A stretch of 64,000 nt of DNA from Enterococcus sp. PF1-24 (GTDB lineage Bacteria > Bacillota > Bacilli > Lactobacillales > Enterococcaceae), in contig NZ_JARXWL010000006.1 of NCBI RefSeq assembly GCF_029893325.1, forward strand, positions 62,001-126,000, written 5' to 3'. The notes under the pieces are model-generated. The model saw only the letters and a list, made by a program, of their open reading frames with translations, was not told the DNA's origin and did not search any database. Made by a program: the position numbers and the translations under genes. Shown piece by piece: positions 45,454 to 54,199 of the stretch (the stretch's first letter is position 1; each line of letters begins with the position of its first letter).

Positions 45454-45711
45454 ATGATTACTTCAACTTTGGATAGTTACCCAGGTAAGAAAGTGGTTCA
45501 GCAATTAGGGATTGTTACGGGTTATGATGATTCAATCAGCTTAGTGCGCACCGGAAGTTACTCTGAAGCATATTTTAAATTGGCTATCAAGGATATGGAA
45601 AAAGCTGCAAAAACCTTAGGAGCTAATGGGATTTTAGGAATTTCTTTTAGTTTAGGTGATCGCACACGTCCTTTTGTTATGGGAACTGCAGTTATTTTGG
45701 AAGATGAATAA
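45454..45711 (+). CDS. YbjQ-like protein (UPF0145 family)
   Basis: An 85-residue protein with the YbjQ pattern: strand GKKVVQQLGIVTGYD, helix with KDMEKAAKTLGANGILGISFSL, and final strand TAVILE. YbjQ proteins form pentamers and are annotated as possible heavy-metal-binding folds, but function is not established. It is shorter than the usual 100-110 residues because the central loop is reduced. It lies 40 bases after prs2 and ends at a strong terminator, so the two are probably co-transcribed. Confidence 0.75.
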   Translation: MITSTLDSYPGKKVVQQLGIVTGYDDSISLVRTGSYSEAYFKLAIKDMEKAAKTLGANGILGISFSLGDRTRPFVMGTAVILEDE

Positions 45712-45720
45712 AAAATTAGT

Positions 45721-45763
45721 GAGGGAAAGCAGCTCAAGTAGCCTTGAGTTTCTTTCCCTCTTT
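45721..45763 (+). terminator. Intrinsic terminator before the cysteine desulfurase
   Basis: GAGGGAAAG (45721-45729) pairs with CTTTCCCTC (45752-45760), and inside it CTCAAG pairs with CTTGAG. TTT follows. Confidence 0.88.
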
Positions 45764-45767
45764 GTCT

Positions 45768-45782
45768 GTGCTAAAATAGCAC
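45768..45782. promoter_or_regulatory. Perfect dyad over the -10 of the cysteine desulfurase gene
   Basis: GTGCTA and TAGCAC are exact complements around AAA. The dyad contains an extended -10 (TGCTAAAAT, 45769-45777). It is well placed for a repressor. Confidence 0.55.
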
Positions 45783-45816
45783 CTATAAACTTTGATTTCA
45801 GAAAGGACTGGCAGCT

Positions 45817-46953
45817 ATGCAGTCAATATATTTAGACCATGCAGCAACAACACCCTTACATCCAGAAGTAATTGCTGAAATGAACCAATTGATGACAGGC
45901 AATTTTGGGAATCCTTCAAGTGTGCATCATTTTGGCAGAAAAGCCCAAGAGAAATTAACCGCTGCTCGTAAAGTTGTAGCGGATTCTTTACAAGCGAAAA
46001 CTCACGAAATAATTTTTAACAGTGGTGGTACAGAAGGGGCGAATACCGCAATTTTAGGGGTGGCTCAGTCGCGAAAACAGGAAGGCAAACATATTATTAC
46101 GACTGCGATTGAACATCATGCAGTTTTAAATACGATGAATTTTTTAGAAACGCAAGGTTTTGAAGTAACCTATTTACCAGTTAATCAACAAGGTCAGCTG
46201 GAATTAGCAAACTTTGAAGCAGCTTTGCGGGCGGATACGATTCTTGTTTCGATAATGTTTGTCAACAATGAAACCGGTAATTATTTGCCGATTAAAGAAA
46301 TTGGGGCGCGTTTAAAAGAGCATTCGGCTTATTTTCATACCGACGCGGTGCAAGCGTATGGCTTACAAGAGATTGTTCCACAAGAATTGGGGATTGATTT
46401 ATTAAGTGCCTCAGCTCATAAAATTAATGGCCCCAAAGGTGTGGGATTTTTATATAAAGCTGATTATGTTCAATTGCCGACTTTATTTCACGGCGGTCAA
46501 CAAGAAGAAAAAAGACGTCCGGGAACCGAAAATCTAATTGGCATTGCTGGCTTAGGTCAAGCGGTGACGATTTTAACTAAAGCCGAAAAAGCAGATCGAG
46601 CTGCTAATCATTTACAATTTCAAACAGCAATTTTACAAGCTTTAGACGAAGCGCAGGTAGCTTATCAGGTTAATGGGGATTTAACGACTAAATCGTCCCA
46701 TATTTTAAATTTGCGCTTTAATGGGCAGCGCAATGATTTATTGCTGATGAAACTGGATTTGCAAGGGATTGCGGTTTCCACAGGCTCTGCTTGTACAGCG
46801 GGGGCAGTGGAGCCCTCTCACGTGATTACAGCTATGTATCCTAACGATGCAGCGGCGGCTAAAGAATCTGTGCGGATTAGTTTTGGTTACGAGAACACAG
46901 CTGCTGAAATTGATAGCTTTATAGCAAGCTTGCTACAAATTTTACAAAAATAA
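45817..46953 (+). CDS. Cysteine desulfurase (NifS/IscS family)
   Basis: PLP enzyme of 378 residues that removes sulfur from cysteine to give alanine and a protein persulfide. The PLP lysine is K202 in SASAHKINGPKG. The active-site cysteine is C326 in TGSACTAGAVEPSHV, in a flexible-loop context typical of group I (IscS/NifS) enzymes. YLDHAATTP is the family N-terminus. No mnmA, thiI or iscU lies beside it, so the sulfur acceptor (tRNA, thiamine or clusters) cannot be assigned. An acetyltransferase gene follows four bases after the stop. Confidence 0.92.
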   Translation: MQSIYLDHAATTPLHPEVIAEMNQLMTGNFGNPSSVHHFGRKAQEKLTAARKVVADSLQAKTHEIIFNSGGTEGANTAILGVAQSRKQEGKHIITTAIEHHAVLNTMNFLETQGFEVTYLPVNQQGQLELANFEAALRADTILVSIMFVNNETGNYLPIKEIGARLKEHSAYFHTDAVQAYGLQEIVPQELGIDLLSASAHKINGPKGVGFLYKADYVQLPTLFHGGQQEEKRRPGTENLIGIAGLGQAVTILTKAEKADRAANHLQFQTAILQALDEAQVAYQVNGDLTTKSSHILNLRFNGQRNDLLLMKLDLQGIAVSTGSACTAGAVEPSHVITAMYPNDAAAAKESVRISFGYENTAAEIDSFIASLLQILQK

Positions 46954-46965
46954 GGAGTGTTGGTA

Positions 46966-47547
46966 ATGGCGGAAAAAATTGATTATGGCTTGATTTTTGC
47001 AGAAAATCAACAGTTGGAAACGGCAAGATTAATACTTCGGCCTTTAACTTTAGCAGATGCGGATGAGATGTTTGCTTTTGCTGGTGATGTTGAAGTGGCC
47101 CGCTATGTTTCCTATGAACCTCATGCCGACGTTAACACGACACGTTCAGTGATTGCCAATTATTTTATGAAGGAATCTTTTGGCAAATTTGCAATTACGT
47201 TAAAAGCTTCTGGGAAAATGGTGGGGACGATTGATTTACGGGTTGATGAAAATAATCAAGTTGCGGAAATCGGTTACGCCTTACATCGAAATTATTGGCG
47301 TCAAGGAATTACCACCGAAGCAGCTAAGGTGCTGATTGATTTCGGTTTTGGGAAACTAAATTTATTACGAATTTTTGCAGTTTATAATGAAAAAAATCCT
47401 AATTCTGGCGGCGTAATGAAGAAATTAGGGATGTTGCAAGAAGGCCGAATAGTGGATGCCAAAATTTTGAAAGGTGAAAAAATCACCTTGATTCAATGGG
47501 GAATCACACAAGCAATGTGGCAAATCAATCAAAAAAATGAGGTTTAG
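46966..47547 (+). CDS. GNAT family N-acetyltransferase (RimJ/RimL-like)
   Basis: Acetyl-CoA-dependent acetyltransferase of 193 residues. ATG at 46966 is preferred; a GTG nine bases upstream lies in the AAGGAG site. ETARLILRPLTLADADEMF is the RimJ/RimL-type start, and the acetyl-CoA motif A region is IGYALHRNYWRQGITTEAAKVLIDFGF. The acceptor could be a ribosomal-protein N-terminus or a small molecule; it cannot be told. It sits tightly between the desulfurase and phosphoesterase genes, so it is likely in their operon. Confidence 0.85.
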   Translation: MAEKIDYGLIFAENQQLETARLILRPLTLADADEMFAFAGDVEVARYVSYEPHADVNTTRSVIANYFMKESFGKFAITLKASGKMVGTIDLRVDENNQVAEIGYALHRNYWRQGITTEAAKVLIDFGFGKLNLLRIFAVYNEKNPNSGGVMKKLGMLQEGRIVDAKILKGEKITLIQWGITQAMWQINQKNEV

Positions 47548-47553
47548 CAAGTA

Positions 47554-48453
47554 ATGAGGAAGTTAGCGATTATTAGTGATTTGCATGCTGATATTAATCA
47601 GCTACAAGAAGCTGAATTATTATTGTTGGTGGAAGTTTTACAGGATCAGGCGGTTACTCATGTGCATTTAGCTGGCGATACCGCCAATCATTTGCAGCAA
47701 TTATTGGAAATCGTGATGTTTTTGGAGCAACAAGCTTTTACGGTGACTTACAATTTTGGGAATCACGAAATGCCTAGTTTAGCTGGTGAGGAAGAGATTG
47801 AAGGTTTTGCTGATGCTAACTTTTTGAATCAACGCTGGTTACCGCTAAATGAAAAGCAAGTGTTGCTGTCAATCAACGGCTGGTACGATTATAGTTTCGC
47901 GCTTGAAAAAGATCCTGCTAAAATTTTGCGAACTAAAAATGTATATTGGTATGATCGCTCGATTCAACGAAGTGGCAGTGATCCGCAAGTGGAAGCAAGA
48001 ATTTTGGCAGAGTTAACGGTTAATTTAACGAAATTAGCCGCTGCTAAAAAACAAGTGATTTTAGCCACCCATTTTGTACCGAAAAAAGAATTTATTGTTT
48101 ATCAAACGGGGAAATATCAGCGCTGGAATCAGTTAAATGCTTTTTTAGGTTCTGAAAAATTAGGGGCTGTGCTAGATCAATTCAATCATGTACAACAAGT
48201 CATTTTCGGGCACACTCATCGCCGTTTTGAAGATAAACTGATTCACGGTACCCGTTATAGTTGTCGGCCTTTTGGTTATTATTATGAATGGCAATTAACG
48301 CGAGATTTTGTATTAAAAAATCATTTAGTTGAAAAATATAATCCGTTAAAAATTCGGACGATTTTAAAAAATAATCAAGCCGCGTTTCAAACTTATCGGA
48401 AAAAACATTTGAAAGCTGAGTTTGCCCAAGGTATGACTTTGATTGAGTATTAA
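47554..48453 (+). CDS. Calcineurin-like metallophosphoesterase
   Basis: Binuclear metal phosphoesterase of 299 residues. Motifs in order: ISDLHAD (7-13), LAGDTANH, FGNHEM, ATHF and FGHTHRR. The N-terminal half reads as a full catalytic core; the C-terminal 60 residues are lysine-rich and specific. Substrate unknown; family members cleave phosphodiesters or phosphomonoesters. The weak GAGG site lies at the end of the preceding gene. Confidence 0.85.
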   Translation: MRKLAIISDLHADINQLQEAELLLLVEVLQDQAVTHVHLAGDTANHLQQLLEIVMFLEQQAFTVTYNFGNHEMPSLAGEEEIEGFADANFLNQRWLPLNEKQVLLSINGWYDYSFALEKDPAKILRTKNVYWYDRSIQRSGSDPQVEARILAELTVNLTKLAAAKKQVILATHFVPKKEFIVYQTGKYQRWNQLNAFLGSEKLGAVLDQFNHVQQVIFGHTHRRFEDKLIHGTRYSCRPFGYYYEWQLTRDFVLKNHLVEKYNPLKIRTILKNNQAAFQTYRKKHLKAEFAQGMTLIEY

Positions 48454-48454
48454 T

Positions 48455-48507
48455 AAAAATAGCGAATACCGCCAAGTTTTAAAATTGGGGGGATTCGCTA
48501 TTTTTTT
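48455..48507. terminator. Bidirectional terminator between the phosphoesterase and carboxypeptidase genes
   Basis: AAAAATAGCGAAT (48455-48467) pairs perfectly with ATTCGCTATTTTT (48493-48505). Poly-A and poly-T flanks serve both strands. Confidence 0.9.
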
Positions 48508-48508
48508 A

Positions 48509-49978
48509 TTAAAATAAGAAAGTTGCCAGCAGGATTAAAACAACTCCACCGACTGAAAAAATACCAGCTAAACCTAACAAAATAGGTTTGATAGAGACTG
48601 ATTCTCGTCGCTCATCTCTTAGTGAGGCAGTCTTTTTATGCTCTTTGCTAGGAAATGCTAAGGAAGCTAGTGCCAAAACGATGCCGATAATTAGGAAAAT
48701 AATCCCAATAAGATTCTTTTTGCAGAACTCTTTAACGCTAGTAAAAGTATTCAGCAAACGATATCTTGGATCGTTTGCCATTTCAGGATTATTAGCAACT
48801 TGTGCTGCCACTTCGGATTTATGATAAGCTAAAGCAGCTGGTTCAATTGTTCCAGCGACAATTTCTGGTGAATTCGCTAAAACCACTTGACCATCTTTTA
48901 AAGCCAACTCAGGCTTAGCATCTTTTTTTACAACAGCAGAAAAAGGTTGATCTAAATAAATTGTTTCATCAGCAATTTTATGTTCACCCACAGGTAAAAT
49001 TTCTTGAAACTCATACTCGGCAAATACTTTTTCTAATAAAGCATTGCCAAAAGGATGCCGATAATATTCTCCTTGTTGATCTGACCAATCACCTACCCCT
49101 AAAATAACTTCAATCAAACGGGTTTCACCACGTTTGGCTGTAGCGATGTAGTTAAAGGCAGCCGCTGAGCTAGAACCAGTTTTTAGACCATCTACACCTT
49201 CGATTCCGTAAGCAGCACCAGGTAATGAATAGTTATAAGTTTCAAAATGCTCTTCATAAGGTGTTCCTGCCATCACGGTAACTTCTGGTTTACTAGTAAA
49301 ATCTAAAATTTGCGGATAACGATTAATTAAATGAAAAGTCATGGTTGCTAAGTCACGAGCAGTCGATTGGTTAGTGGCATGGATATCATAGCCATCAGGG
49401 TTATAATAATCTGCAAAATTATCAGCAGAAGCACCACTACAATTGTTGAAATAAGTATTTAACATTCCTAACTCTACCGCTTTTTCATTCATACGACGGA
49501 CAAAACCAGTTGCATCGTTTTCTGATAAATAATTGGCAATCATCACAGTTGCGGCATTTGAAGAAGGCACCACAATCATCGTTAATAACTCATGAACCGG
49601 GTATTCAACACCATTGACGATATTATTATTACTAATTTCATAAATATCAGCAATCGCTTCATCAGTTTCTGAAGCGGTAATAGTTGTATCTAAAGATAAT
49701 TTACCTGCAGCAATATCTTCAAATAGTAGAAAAACAGTCATCATTTTTGAGATACTAGCTGGATCTCGGGGCATATCAGGTTCTTGCGCCCAAAGGATTT
49801 GGCCATTGTTGCCATCAATAATAATAGAAGATTGCGGTTTATTAATTTCTAGGACGTCAGTATAGCCAGCATCCTGAGTAATTTTCATAATATCATCTTC
49901 AGCGTCAACGAAAGAGCCGAAGCCAAATAGAAAACTGGTTAAGATAATAATTGAGAAAAATCCTTGTATCTTTTTCAA
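48509..49978 (-). CDS. dacA: D-alanyl-D-alanine carboxypeptidase (PBP5/DacA-like)
   Basis: Penicillin-binding carboxypeptidase of 489 residues that trims the last D-Ala from peptidoglycan stems. A signal peptide ends near FVDA-ED (about residue 26). The active site has S75-I-S-K78, S139-S-N141 and K266-T-G268, the three serine-transferase motifs. Two C-terminal membrane helices (about 405-430 and 465-487) are separated by a charged loop, unlike the single amphipathic anchor of classical PBP5. The start is TTG, seven bases after AAAGGGTG. It is alone on the minus strand. Confidence 0.9.
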   Translation of the reverse strand: MKKIQGFFSIIILTSFLFGFGSFVDAEDDIMKITQDAGYTDVLEINKPQSSIIIDGNNGQILWAQEPDMPRDPASISKMMTVFLLFEDIAAGKLSLDTTITASETDEAIADIYEISNNNIVNGVEYPVHELLTMIVVPSSNAATVMIANYLSENDATGFVRRMNEKAVELGMLNTYFNNCSGASADNFADYYNPDGYDIHATNQSTARDLATMTFHLINRYPQILDFTSKPEVTVMAGTPYEEHFETYNYSLPGAAYGIEGVDGLKTGSSSAAAFNYIATAKRGETRLIEVILGVGDWSDQQGEYYRHPFGNALLEKVFAEYEFQEILPVGEHKIADETIYLDQPFSAVVKKDAKPELALKDGQVVLANSPEIVAGTIEPAALAYHKSEVAAQVANNPEMANDPRYRLLNTFTSVKEFCKKNLIGIIFLIIGIVLALASLAFPSKEHKKTASLRDERRESVSIKPILLGLAGIFSVGGVVLILLATFLF

Positions 49979-50193
49979 AAGAACACCCTTTCATTCAAAT
50001 GCTAAATTATTATTGCTTCCATTTTATCATAAATTGCCTGACAAATTAATACTATTGAAAAAATTGCCCCAAAGTTCCGCAAGCAGATTTCTTTTTTTGC
50101 AGAATTGACTGTGTTAAAGTGAAATTAAGCAAGCAGAGTAATTGAGAAAATTCACTGAAATCTTAAAAAATGAATCTCAATAATCAATCTTTT

Positions 50194-50233
50194 ATTCTCA
50201 ATTAGTTGTTGTTAACTAACAATAACTGAGAAT
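50194..50233. promoter_or_regulatory. 40-bp imperfect palindrome upstream of ahpC
   Basis: The arms ATTCTCAATTA and TAACTGAGAAT pair with one mismatch, and the centre is GTTAAC. It lies about 65 bases before the ahpC -35. A possible additional operator, or an RNA structure if an upstream promoter exists. Confidence 0.45.
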
Positions 50234-50297
50234 TATTATTTTTTACGAAAAAGGGTGGTTTTCAATGGAAATATTTTCATTTTTTTAGAAATGGTTA

Positions 50298-50326
50298 TTG
50301 ACATTTGGTGAGTTTTTTATAATAAT
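50298..50326 (+). promoter_or_regulatory. Promoter of ahpCF
   Basis: TTGACA (50298-50303) is a perfect -35. AATAAT at 50321-50326 is at 17-base spacing; TATAAT at 50318-50323 is better in sequence but spaced 14. The 392-base gap from dacA to ahpC carries this promoter and its operators. Confidence 0.6.
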
Positions 50327-50331
50327 TATTA
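50317..50331. promoter_or_regulatory. PerR-box-like operator
   Basis: TTATAATAATTATTA matches the PerR consensus TTATAATNATTATAA at all but one defined position. It overlaps the -10 of ahpC, the position expected for peroxide-responsive repression. Confidence 0.75.
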
Positions 50332-50370
50332 ACAGAGAGTTATTAAATTTAAATTATTGGAGGAATTATT

Positions 50371-50934
50371 ATGTCATTAGTAGGAAAAGAAGTCGAAGCT
50401 TTTACAGCAAATGCTTATCATAACGGTGAATTTATTGAGGTAAGTTCAGAAGATTTTAAAGGAAAATGGAACGTAGTTTGTTTTTACCCAGCAGATTTTA
50501 CTTTTGTTTGTCCAACTGAGCTTGAAGATTTACAAGGTCAATATGCAACATTAAAAGATTTAGGAGTTGAAGTTTATTCTGTTTCAACAGATACTCATTT
50601 CACTCATAAAGCTTGGCATGATCATTCAGATGCAATTAGCACAATTGAATATATTATGATTGGTGATCCATCACAAAAAATTTCACGTATCTTTGATGTG
50701 TTAGATGAAGAATCTGGCTTAGCTGGTCGTGGCACTTTCATTATTGACCCAGATGGCGTAGTTCAAAGCATTGAAATCAACGCAGATGGCATTGGCCGTG
50801 ATGCTAGTATTTTAGTGAATAAAATTAAAGCTGCTAAATATGTTCGCAATCATCCAGGGGAAGTTTGCCCTGCTAAATGGAAAGAAGGCGAAGAAACGCT
50901 TAAACCTAGCTTAGACTTAGTCGGCAAAATCTAA
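50371..50934 (+). CDS. ahpC: Alkyl hydroperoxide reductase subunit C (peroxiredoxin)
   Basis: Typical 2-Cys peroxiredoxin of 187 residues that reduces hydrogen peroxide, organic peroxides and peroxynitrite. The peroxidatic cysteine is C47 in FVCPTE and the resolving cysteine is C166 in [10 protein letters not shown]. Length matches AhpC1 enzymes. GGAGGAATT precedes ATG. AhpF, its reductase, follows. The PerR-like site upstream shows likely peroxide induction. Confidence 0.97.
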   Translation: MSLVGKEVEAFTANAYHNGEFIEVSSEDFKGKWNVVCFYPADFTFVCPTELEDLQGQYATLKDLGVEVYSVSTDTHFTHKAWHDHSDAISTIEYIMIGDPSQKISRIFDVLDEESGLAGRGTFIIDPDGVVQSIEINADGIGRDASILVNKIKAAKYVRNHPGEVCPAKWKEGEETLKPSLDLVGKI

Positions 50935-50944
50935 AACATATTTT

Positions 50945-51022
50945 AAAGGGATGGGCCTTACAAATGTCCATCCCTTTAATTAAAAAAATAGTAATCACGG
51001 TGGAAATTTCCGTGGATTTTTC
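50945..51022 (+). terminator. Two hairpins in the ahpC-ahpF gap
   Basis: AAAGGGATGG (50945-50954) pairs with CCATCCCTTT (50968-50977). A second stem CACGG/CCGTG around 50995-51015 is followed by ATTTTT. They probably reduce read-through so that AhpC exceeds AhpF. Confidence 0.65.
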
Positions 51023-51041
51023 ATAAAGAAGGAGTAGTTAT

Positions 51042-52574
51042 ATGGCATTAGAAGCAGATATTAAAGGTCAATTGGCTCAATATCTTGAATTATTAGAGCA
51101 AGATATTGTTCTTGAAATAAGTTTAGATAGTAGCGAAAACTCTAATAAAATGAAAGAATTTGTGGCAGAAATTGCTGCCATGTCAGCAAAAATTAGTATG
51201 CAAGAAGTGCAATTAGCACGTACCCCAAGTTTTCAAGTAACCCAACCTAATCAACAATCAGGCGTGGTTTTCGCAGGGATTCCTTTAGGTCATGAATTTA
51301 CGTCATTAGTATTGGCTTTACTGCAAGTAAGTGGTCGTCCACCGAAAATTGAAAATGACTTAGTAGCGCAAATTAAAAAAATTGATAAAAAATTAGCTTT
51401 TGAAACTTATGTTAGTTTAACTTGTCATAACTGTCCGGATGTCGTGCAAGCTTTAAATATTATGAGTGTTTTAAATCCTAATATCTCACATACCATGATT
51501 GAAGGTGGGATGTTTAAAGAAGAAGTTGAAGCCAACGAAATTATGGCTGTTCCTGCTGTTTTCTTAAATGGCGAGTTCTTTGAAAGTGGTCGAACTACTT
51601 TAGAAGATATTTTAGCGAAAGTTGGCGAAGTTGCGGATCCAACAGAATTTACTGAAAAAGAACCTTTTGATGTGTTAGTTATCGGTGGCGGACCAGCGGG
51701 TTCAAGTGCGGCTATTTACGCTGCCCGCAAAGGTATTCGCACAGGTTTGCTGGCGGAAACTTTTGGCGGTCAAGTGATGGAAACGCTGGGGATTGAAAAC
51801 ATTATCGGTACCAAATATACAGAAGGCCCTAAATTTATGGCTTCTGTAGAAGAGCATGTCAATGAATATCCAGTTGATGTGATGAAAGCCCAAAAAGTTG
51901 TTACCCTTGAAAAGAAAGATTTCATTGAAGCTACTTTAGAAAATGGTGGCGTCCTAAAAAGTAAAACCGTTGTGTTAGCTTTAGGTGCTCGCTGGCGAGA
52001 TATCGGCGTACCTGGCGAAAAAGAATTTAAAACTAAAGGTGTGGCTTATTGTCCCCATTGTGACGGGCCGTTGTTTGCTGGCAAAGAAGTTGCGGTTGTC
52101 GGTGGCGGAAACTCTGGGATTGAAGCAGCAATTGATTTAGCTGGTATTGTGAAACACGTAACGGTTTTAGAATTTTTACCAGAATTAAAAGCCGATCAAG
52201 TATTACAAGAACGCGTTGCGGCTTTACCAAATGTTACCGTGTTAAAAAATGTTCAAACAAAAGAAATCACAGGTGATACTAAAGTAAATGGCTTAACCTA
52301 TATTGACCGGGAAACCAATCAAGAAACCCATATTGATTTAGCCGGTGTCTTTATTCAAATTGGTTTAGTACCAAATACAGCTTGGTTAGGCGATACTTTA
52401 GAGAAAACTCGCATGGGTGAACTTGTCGTCAACAAACATGGTGAAACAAGTCTTCCAGGCGTTTTTGCGGCAGGGGATTGTACCGATAGTGCTTATAAAC
52501 AAATTATTATCTCTATGGGTTCAGGGGCGACTGCAGCTTTAGGTGCTTTCGATTACTTGATTAGAAATAAATAA
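51042..52574 (+). CDS. ahpF: Alkyl hydroperoxide reductase subunit F
   Basis: Flavoprotein disulfide reductase of 510 residues that passes electrons from NADH to AhpC. The N-terminal tandem thioredoxin-fold domain holds C128-H-N-C131. The C-terminal thioredoxin-reductase part has the FAD motif [19 protein letters not shown], the redox pair C337-P-H-C340, an NAD(P)H motif [12 protein letters not shown] and the final [19 protein letters not shown] precedes ATG. It is co-operonic with ahpC. Confidence 0.97.
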   Translation: MALEADIKGQLAQYLELLEQDIVLEISLDSSENSNKMKEFVAEIAAMSAKISMQEVQLARTPSFQVTQPNQQSGVVFAGIPLGHEFTSLVLALLQVSGRPPKIENDLVAQIKKIDKKLAFETYVSLTCHNCPDVVQALNIMSVLNPNISHTMIEGGMFKEEVEANEIMAVPAVFLNGEFFESGRTTLEDILAKVGEVADPTEFTEKEPFDVLVIGGGPAGSSAAIYAARKGIRTGLLAETFGGQVMETLGIENIIGTKYTEGPKFMASVEEHVNEYPVDVMKAQKVVTLEKKDFIEATLENGGVLKSKTVVLALGARWRDIGVPGEKEFKTKGVAYCPHCDGPLFAGKEVAVVGGGNSGIEAAIDLAGIVKHVTVLEFLPELKADQVLQERVAALPNVTVLKNVQTKEITGDTKVNGLTYIDRETNQETHIDLAGVFIQIGLVPNTAWLGDTLEKTRMGELVVNKHGETSLPGVFAAGDCTDSAYKQIIISMGSGATAALGAFDYLIRNK

Positions 52575-52586
52575 TTCATGACTGAT

Positions 52587-52631
52587 ATCATATGAAGGGA
52601 ACTTTTAAAGTTGGCTTCATATGATTTTTTT
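52587..52631 (+). terminator. Intrinsic terminator of ahpCF
   Basis: ATCATATGAAG (52587-52597) pairs with CTTCATATGAT (52615-52625), then seven T. Confidence 0.92.
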
Positions 52632-52770
52632 GTTTGCTTCGCTTTTCTTATCATCTATTAAGATTTATTGTGAGTTTTGCTATTTTTTGATGATTAACAA
52701 GTTTTCGATTTATAAAAAGTGCTAGAATATTTTATAAAGGGTTAATCAGTTAGATGATTGGAGGATTTGT

Positions 52771-53838
52771 TTGTTGTTGATAAAAATACTTTTAACGTTG
52801 GTGGTTGGTTTATTAGGCAGCTTGATTGCAAGAAGAATGCGTTTGCCAGCAGCTTTTATGACTGGGAGCATGATTGCAGTGGCAGTTTTTTCTATGGTTA
52901 CTGGGGAAATGTATATGCCGCGAACTATGAAGATTTTTGCACAAATTGTCAGCGGAGCATATATTGGTCAGCAAGTTTCTAAAGCTGATTTGCTGAATTT
53001 TCCTAAATTAGCTAAAGCGATTGCGTTGTTAATGCTCTTTTTTACTATTAATACTTTTGCTATGGGTTGGCTATTTAGTAAATTTTTTCATTTGGATCAA
53101 ATCACAGCTTTGCTATCTTGCTTGCCAGGGGGAATTATGGATGTTTCCTTAATCAGTATTGATATGGGGGCTCAAGCTGAAATTGTCGCAACTATGCAAT
53201 TAGCTCGTTTAGTGGGAATGTTAATTATTTTACCGTACTGGATTCAGTTTTTATTGAAGAGATTTCAAAAGAATCAAGACTCGGAAACAAGTGAAAAGCC
53301 AGTGGAAAATGAACTGCAGAAAAAAATCCCTTTTGGTGTGCAACGACAATGGGCGAATAATTTGTTGATTTTATTAGTCTCATCATTAGGTGGCTTGTTA
53401 GGATTATTTATAGGGATACCAGCCGGAACGTTAATCTTTGCATTACTCTTCTCTTGTGCTTTGAAAATCACAAAAAATACTGCGCCGTTATCAAATTATA
53501 TTCGTTTTGTCGCTCAGATTTTTGCTGGTTCAATTATTGGCTGTACTTTTAATCAAGATAGTCTAGCGCAATTAGGTAAATTGATAGTTCCAGCTTGTTT
53601 ATTGTTAGCGAGTTATTTAGTTATTAATGTGTTGTTTGGTTTTATTGTCTATAAACGAGGTATTTTAGATTTGAAATCAGCGCTATTTGCTTCTTCACCC
53701 GCTGGTGCTACCGATATTTCCTTAATTGCTGGTGAGTTAGGTGGCGATATGCCGAAAATCGCAGGGATTCAAATTTGCCGGACGTTATATACAGTAATTG
53801 TTTTGCCTAATTTAATTCGTTTGTTTTTGAGTTTTTAA
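52771..53838 (+). CDS. AbrB/AmoA-like membrane protein
   Basis: Integral membrane protein of 355 residues of the AbrB family (PF05145 type; not the AbrB DNA-binding regulator). Two similar halves each carry a GS-I-A pattern and a conserved LPGGIMDVSLIS or SPAGATDISLIAGELGGD segment, suggesting an internal duplication. About ten membrane helices. Such proteins are sometimes annotated as regulators of ammonia monooxygenase or putative transporters, and function is unknown. The start is one of three tandem TTG codons (52771, 52774, 52777) after TTGGAGGA, so the first residues are uncertain. Apparently single-gene. Confidence 0.75.
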   Translation: MLLIKILLTLVVGLLGSLIARRMRLPAAFMTGSMIAVAVFSMVTGEMYMPRTMKIFAQIVSGAYIGQQVSKADLLNFPKLAKAIALLMLFFTINTFAMGWLFSKFFHLDQITALLSCLPGGIMDVSLISIDMGAQAEIVATMQLARLVGMLIILPYWIQFLLKRFQKNQDSETSEKPVENELQKKIPFGVQRQWANNLLILLVSSLGGLLGLFIGIPAGTLIFALLFSCALKITKNTAPLSNYIRFVAQIFAGSIIGCTFNQDSLAQLGKLIVPACLLLASYLVINVLFGFIVYKRGILDLKSALFASSPAGATDISLIAGELGGDMPKIAGIQICRTLYTVIVLPNLIRLFLSF

Positions 53839-53850
53839 TTCAATAATAGA

Positions 53851-53889
53851 AAAAAATCCAACTTTTCATTGAATGGGTGGGATTTTTTT
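53851..53889 (+). terminator. Intrinsic terminator of the AbrB-like gene
   Basis: AAAAAATCC (53851-53859) pairs with GGATTTTTT (53880-53888). Confidence 0.75.
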
Positions 53890-53908
53890 ATGGATTTTAC
53901 TAGAAGAT

Positions 53909-53930
53909 AGAACAAGCCGTTCAGTTTTTC
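53909..53930 (+). repeat. Dispersed intergenic repeat, short variant
   Basis: AGAACAAGCCGTTC followed by a pyrimidine run resembles 55545-55567 and more distantly the GAACAAGCTC units near 60.2-60.3 kb. Confidence 0.4.
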
Positions 53931-54199
53931 AATTTTAGAATTCGTTTTCTTTTTCGTAATATTTCAGTTATTTTGTAATATAACATTTGTCTTTAAATGA
54001 TAAGATTTTAAAATTTGCCATTTTTTATTGCAAATCGTTATTTTTTAACAGTAGTAATACACTGGTATATTAATGTTTGAACTCTTTAATTACAGTTTGT
54101 AATGAAATTTTTTGGGATGTAAAGAATTGTCATCAACCTTTTACCTATGAAATATTCTTTGGTGTTAAAGTAAGTATCGTTGTTAAAACAAATACTTAT
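53931..54199 (+). promoter_or_regulatory. Long AT-rich upstream region of the LysM gene
   Basis: No gene is visible here. TGTAAT occurs at 53974-53979 and 54098-54103, the latter as the dyad ATTACA-GTT-TGTAAT (54089-54103), and TGTAAA at 54118-54123. These resemble half-sites of WalR, a regulator of wall hydrolases, but without the standard 5-base spacing. Confidence 0.3.

Noticed and set aside
52758-52982. Seventy-four-codon frame overlapping the AbrB-like gene
   Set aside because: It is an out-of-frame shadow of the membrane protein; it is low in family-like features and starts inside the ribosome site.
53974-54123. WalR binding site upstream of the LysM gene
   Set aside because: TGTAAT/TGTAAA hexamers are present, but none has the required direct-repeat arrangement with five bases between, so I list it only as weak.
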